From DATLZB01 sp035574175 (GTDB lineage: Bacteria; Pseudomonadota; Alphaproteobacteria; Rhizobiales; Hyphomicrobiaceae), in assembly GCA_035574175.1 (NCBI GenBank), contig DATLZB010000015.1, forward strand, positions 12,473 to 76,472: DNA of 64,000 nucleotides, written 5' to 3'. Shown piece after piece: positions 63,317 to 64,000 of the stretch. The notes under the pieces were generated by a model. That model saw only the letters and a list, made by a program, of their open reading frames with translations, did not search any database and had not been told where the DNA came from. A program made the translations under genes and the position numbers. Numbering within the stretch: position 1 is the first letter of the stretch; each line of letters opens with the position of its first letter.

Positions 63317-64000
63317 ATGATGCTCAAAGCCGACAGCCCGCTCGCATCCCAGCTCGTGCCCTCTCCCAACTTCGGTCCCCGCAGCACCGGCTTCAGGCCT
63401 TCCATCTTGCTGCTCCACTACACGGGGGTTCCGACCGCGGCCAAGGCGATCGAGGTGCTATCGCGCGTAGACTGCGCGGTGTCCTGTCACTATGTGGTCG
63501 ACGAGGCCGGCACGATTACGCAGATGGTGGCGGAGCGCGACCGGGCTTGGCACGCAGGCGTCGCTTCCTGGGCCGGCGAGACGGACATCAACTCGGCGTC
63601 GATCGGCATCGAGATCCACAACCCCGGCCACCTGCTCGGCTACCCCGACTTTTCGCCCCGGCAGATGGCGGCCGTACGCGACCTCTGCCGTGACATCATC
63701 AGCCGGCACAACATCCGGCCCGAGCGCGTGCTCGGCCACTCGGATGTGGCGCCTCAACGCAAGATCGACCCTGGCGAAAAGTTCGATTGGGCGTGGCTTG
63801 CACGGGCCGGCGTCGGCCTTTGGGTAGAGCCGGTGCCGCCGAGCGAGTGCGGCGAGATTTACAGGATCGGCGAGAAGGGACCGCAGATCGGCAACGTCCA
63901 GGCAATGCTCAAGGCCTACGGCTACGGACTCGACGCGACAGGCGAATTTGACGAAGCGACGCAGTTCGTGGTCATGGCCTTCCAGCGCCACTTCCGGCCG
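63317..64000 (+). CDS. N-acetylmuramoyl-L-alanine amidase, AmiD/AmpD type (partial)
   Basis: 228 codons to the window end, no stop. Amidase_2 fold: LLLHYTGVPTAAKAIEVLSR (first zinc His), VSCHYVVDEAGTITQMVAE, the WHAGVASWAG segment, SIGIEIHNPGH, VLGHSDVAPQRKIDPGEKFDW with second His and Asp for zinc. From about residue 183 a PG_binding_1 repeat begins (IGEKGPQIGNVQAMLKAYG). Cleaves murein amide bonds in the periplasm or cytosol; no obvious signal peptide, so an AmpD-like recycling role is possible. ATG at 63317 lies after an Arg-rich stretch; upstream AGGAAGGGACG serves as ribosome site. Confidence 0.9.
   Translation, partial: MMLKADSPLASQLVPSPNFGPRSTGFRPSILLLHYTGVPTAAKAIEVLSRVDCAVSCHYVVDEAGTITQMVAERDRAWHAGVASWAGETDINSASIGIEIHNPGHLLGYPDFSPRQMAAVRDLCRDIISRHNIRPERVLGHSDVAPQRKIDPGEKFDWAWLARAGVGLWVEPVPPSECGEIYRIGEKGPQIGNVQAMLKAYGYGLDATGEFDEATQFVVMAFQRHFRP

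Overview
This is a GC-rich chromosomal window from an alphaproteobacterium, most likely a member of the Hyphomicrobiales (Rhizobiales). The case for that order is the combination of a CpdR single-domain response regulator, a GapR-type DUF2312 protein, DUF1244, a HisKA_2/HWE-type soluble histidine kinase and two sRNA genes that look like the suhB/mmgR (alpha-r8) family. I see no insertion sequence, prophage, CRISPR array, tRNA or rRNA. Genes are densely packed, often with ATGA overlaps.

Layout. 0-23 kb is mainly housekeeping, cell envelope and regulation: the end of a bactofilin gene, an AarF/UbiB-type kinase, an MFS permease, the K+ transporter Kup, oligoendopeptidase F, a sigma-54-type response regulator, an L,D-transpeptidase and a DUF882 peptidase, then a block with GapR-like DUF2312, an N-formylglutamate amidohydrolase fused in frame to DUF1244, CpdR and a second N-formylglutamate amidohydrolase. 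Next come two tandem sRNA genes on the minus strand, an inositol-monophosphatase-family enzyme, a bifunctional beta-oxidation protein, an acyl-CoA synthetase and a translationally coupled phosphoribosyltransferase/hydrolase pair.

23-48 kb holds aromatic-acid catabolism and copper handling. The first catabolic block (23.1-33.2 kb) has an FAH-family hydrolase, a 4,5-dihydroxyphthalate-decarboxylase-like protein, a class II aldolase, a gentisate-dioxygenase-like bicupin, two enol-lactonase-type hydrolases, an amidohydrolase_2 enzyme that seems to start at CTG, a Bug/TctC solute-binding protein and an aldo/keto reductase. A GAF histidine kinase precedes a box operon (boxB, boxC, two hydrolases), which in this window lacks boxA and benzoate-CoA ligase. 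Then follow an HMG-CoA-lyase-like enzyme and a six-gene copper cluster (Cys/His-rich protein, small exported protein, TolC-type lipoprotein, multicopper oxidase, cupredoxin, CusF-like protein).

48-64 kb starts with a second catabolic block: FAH hydrolase, two closely related extradiol-type VOC dioxygenases flanking an exported NMT1-like binding protein, then (after der and a small Cys-rich exported protein) a UbiX/UbiD pair, an aminotransferase and another class II aldolase. A plausible but unproven reading is decarboxylation of an aromatic acid, extradiol ring cleavage and FAH-type hydrolysis. The window closes with a cyclic-nucleotide/rhodanese fusion, a YkgJ-type Cys-cluster protein, a YbaK-type deacylase, MoaB and the start of an AmiD-like amidase.

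The least ordinary items are the tandem sRNAs with matching promoters and terminators, the CTG-started amidohydrolase, the amidohydrolase-DUF1244 fusion, the duplicated dioxygenases around a binding protein, and a small conserved-looking protein with an FtsZ-like segment. Assignments rest on reading the sequence and on remembered family motifs; no database search was possible.
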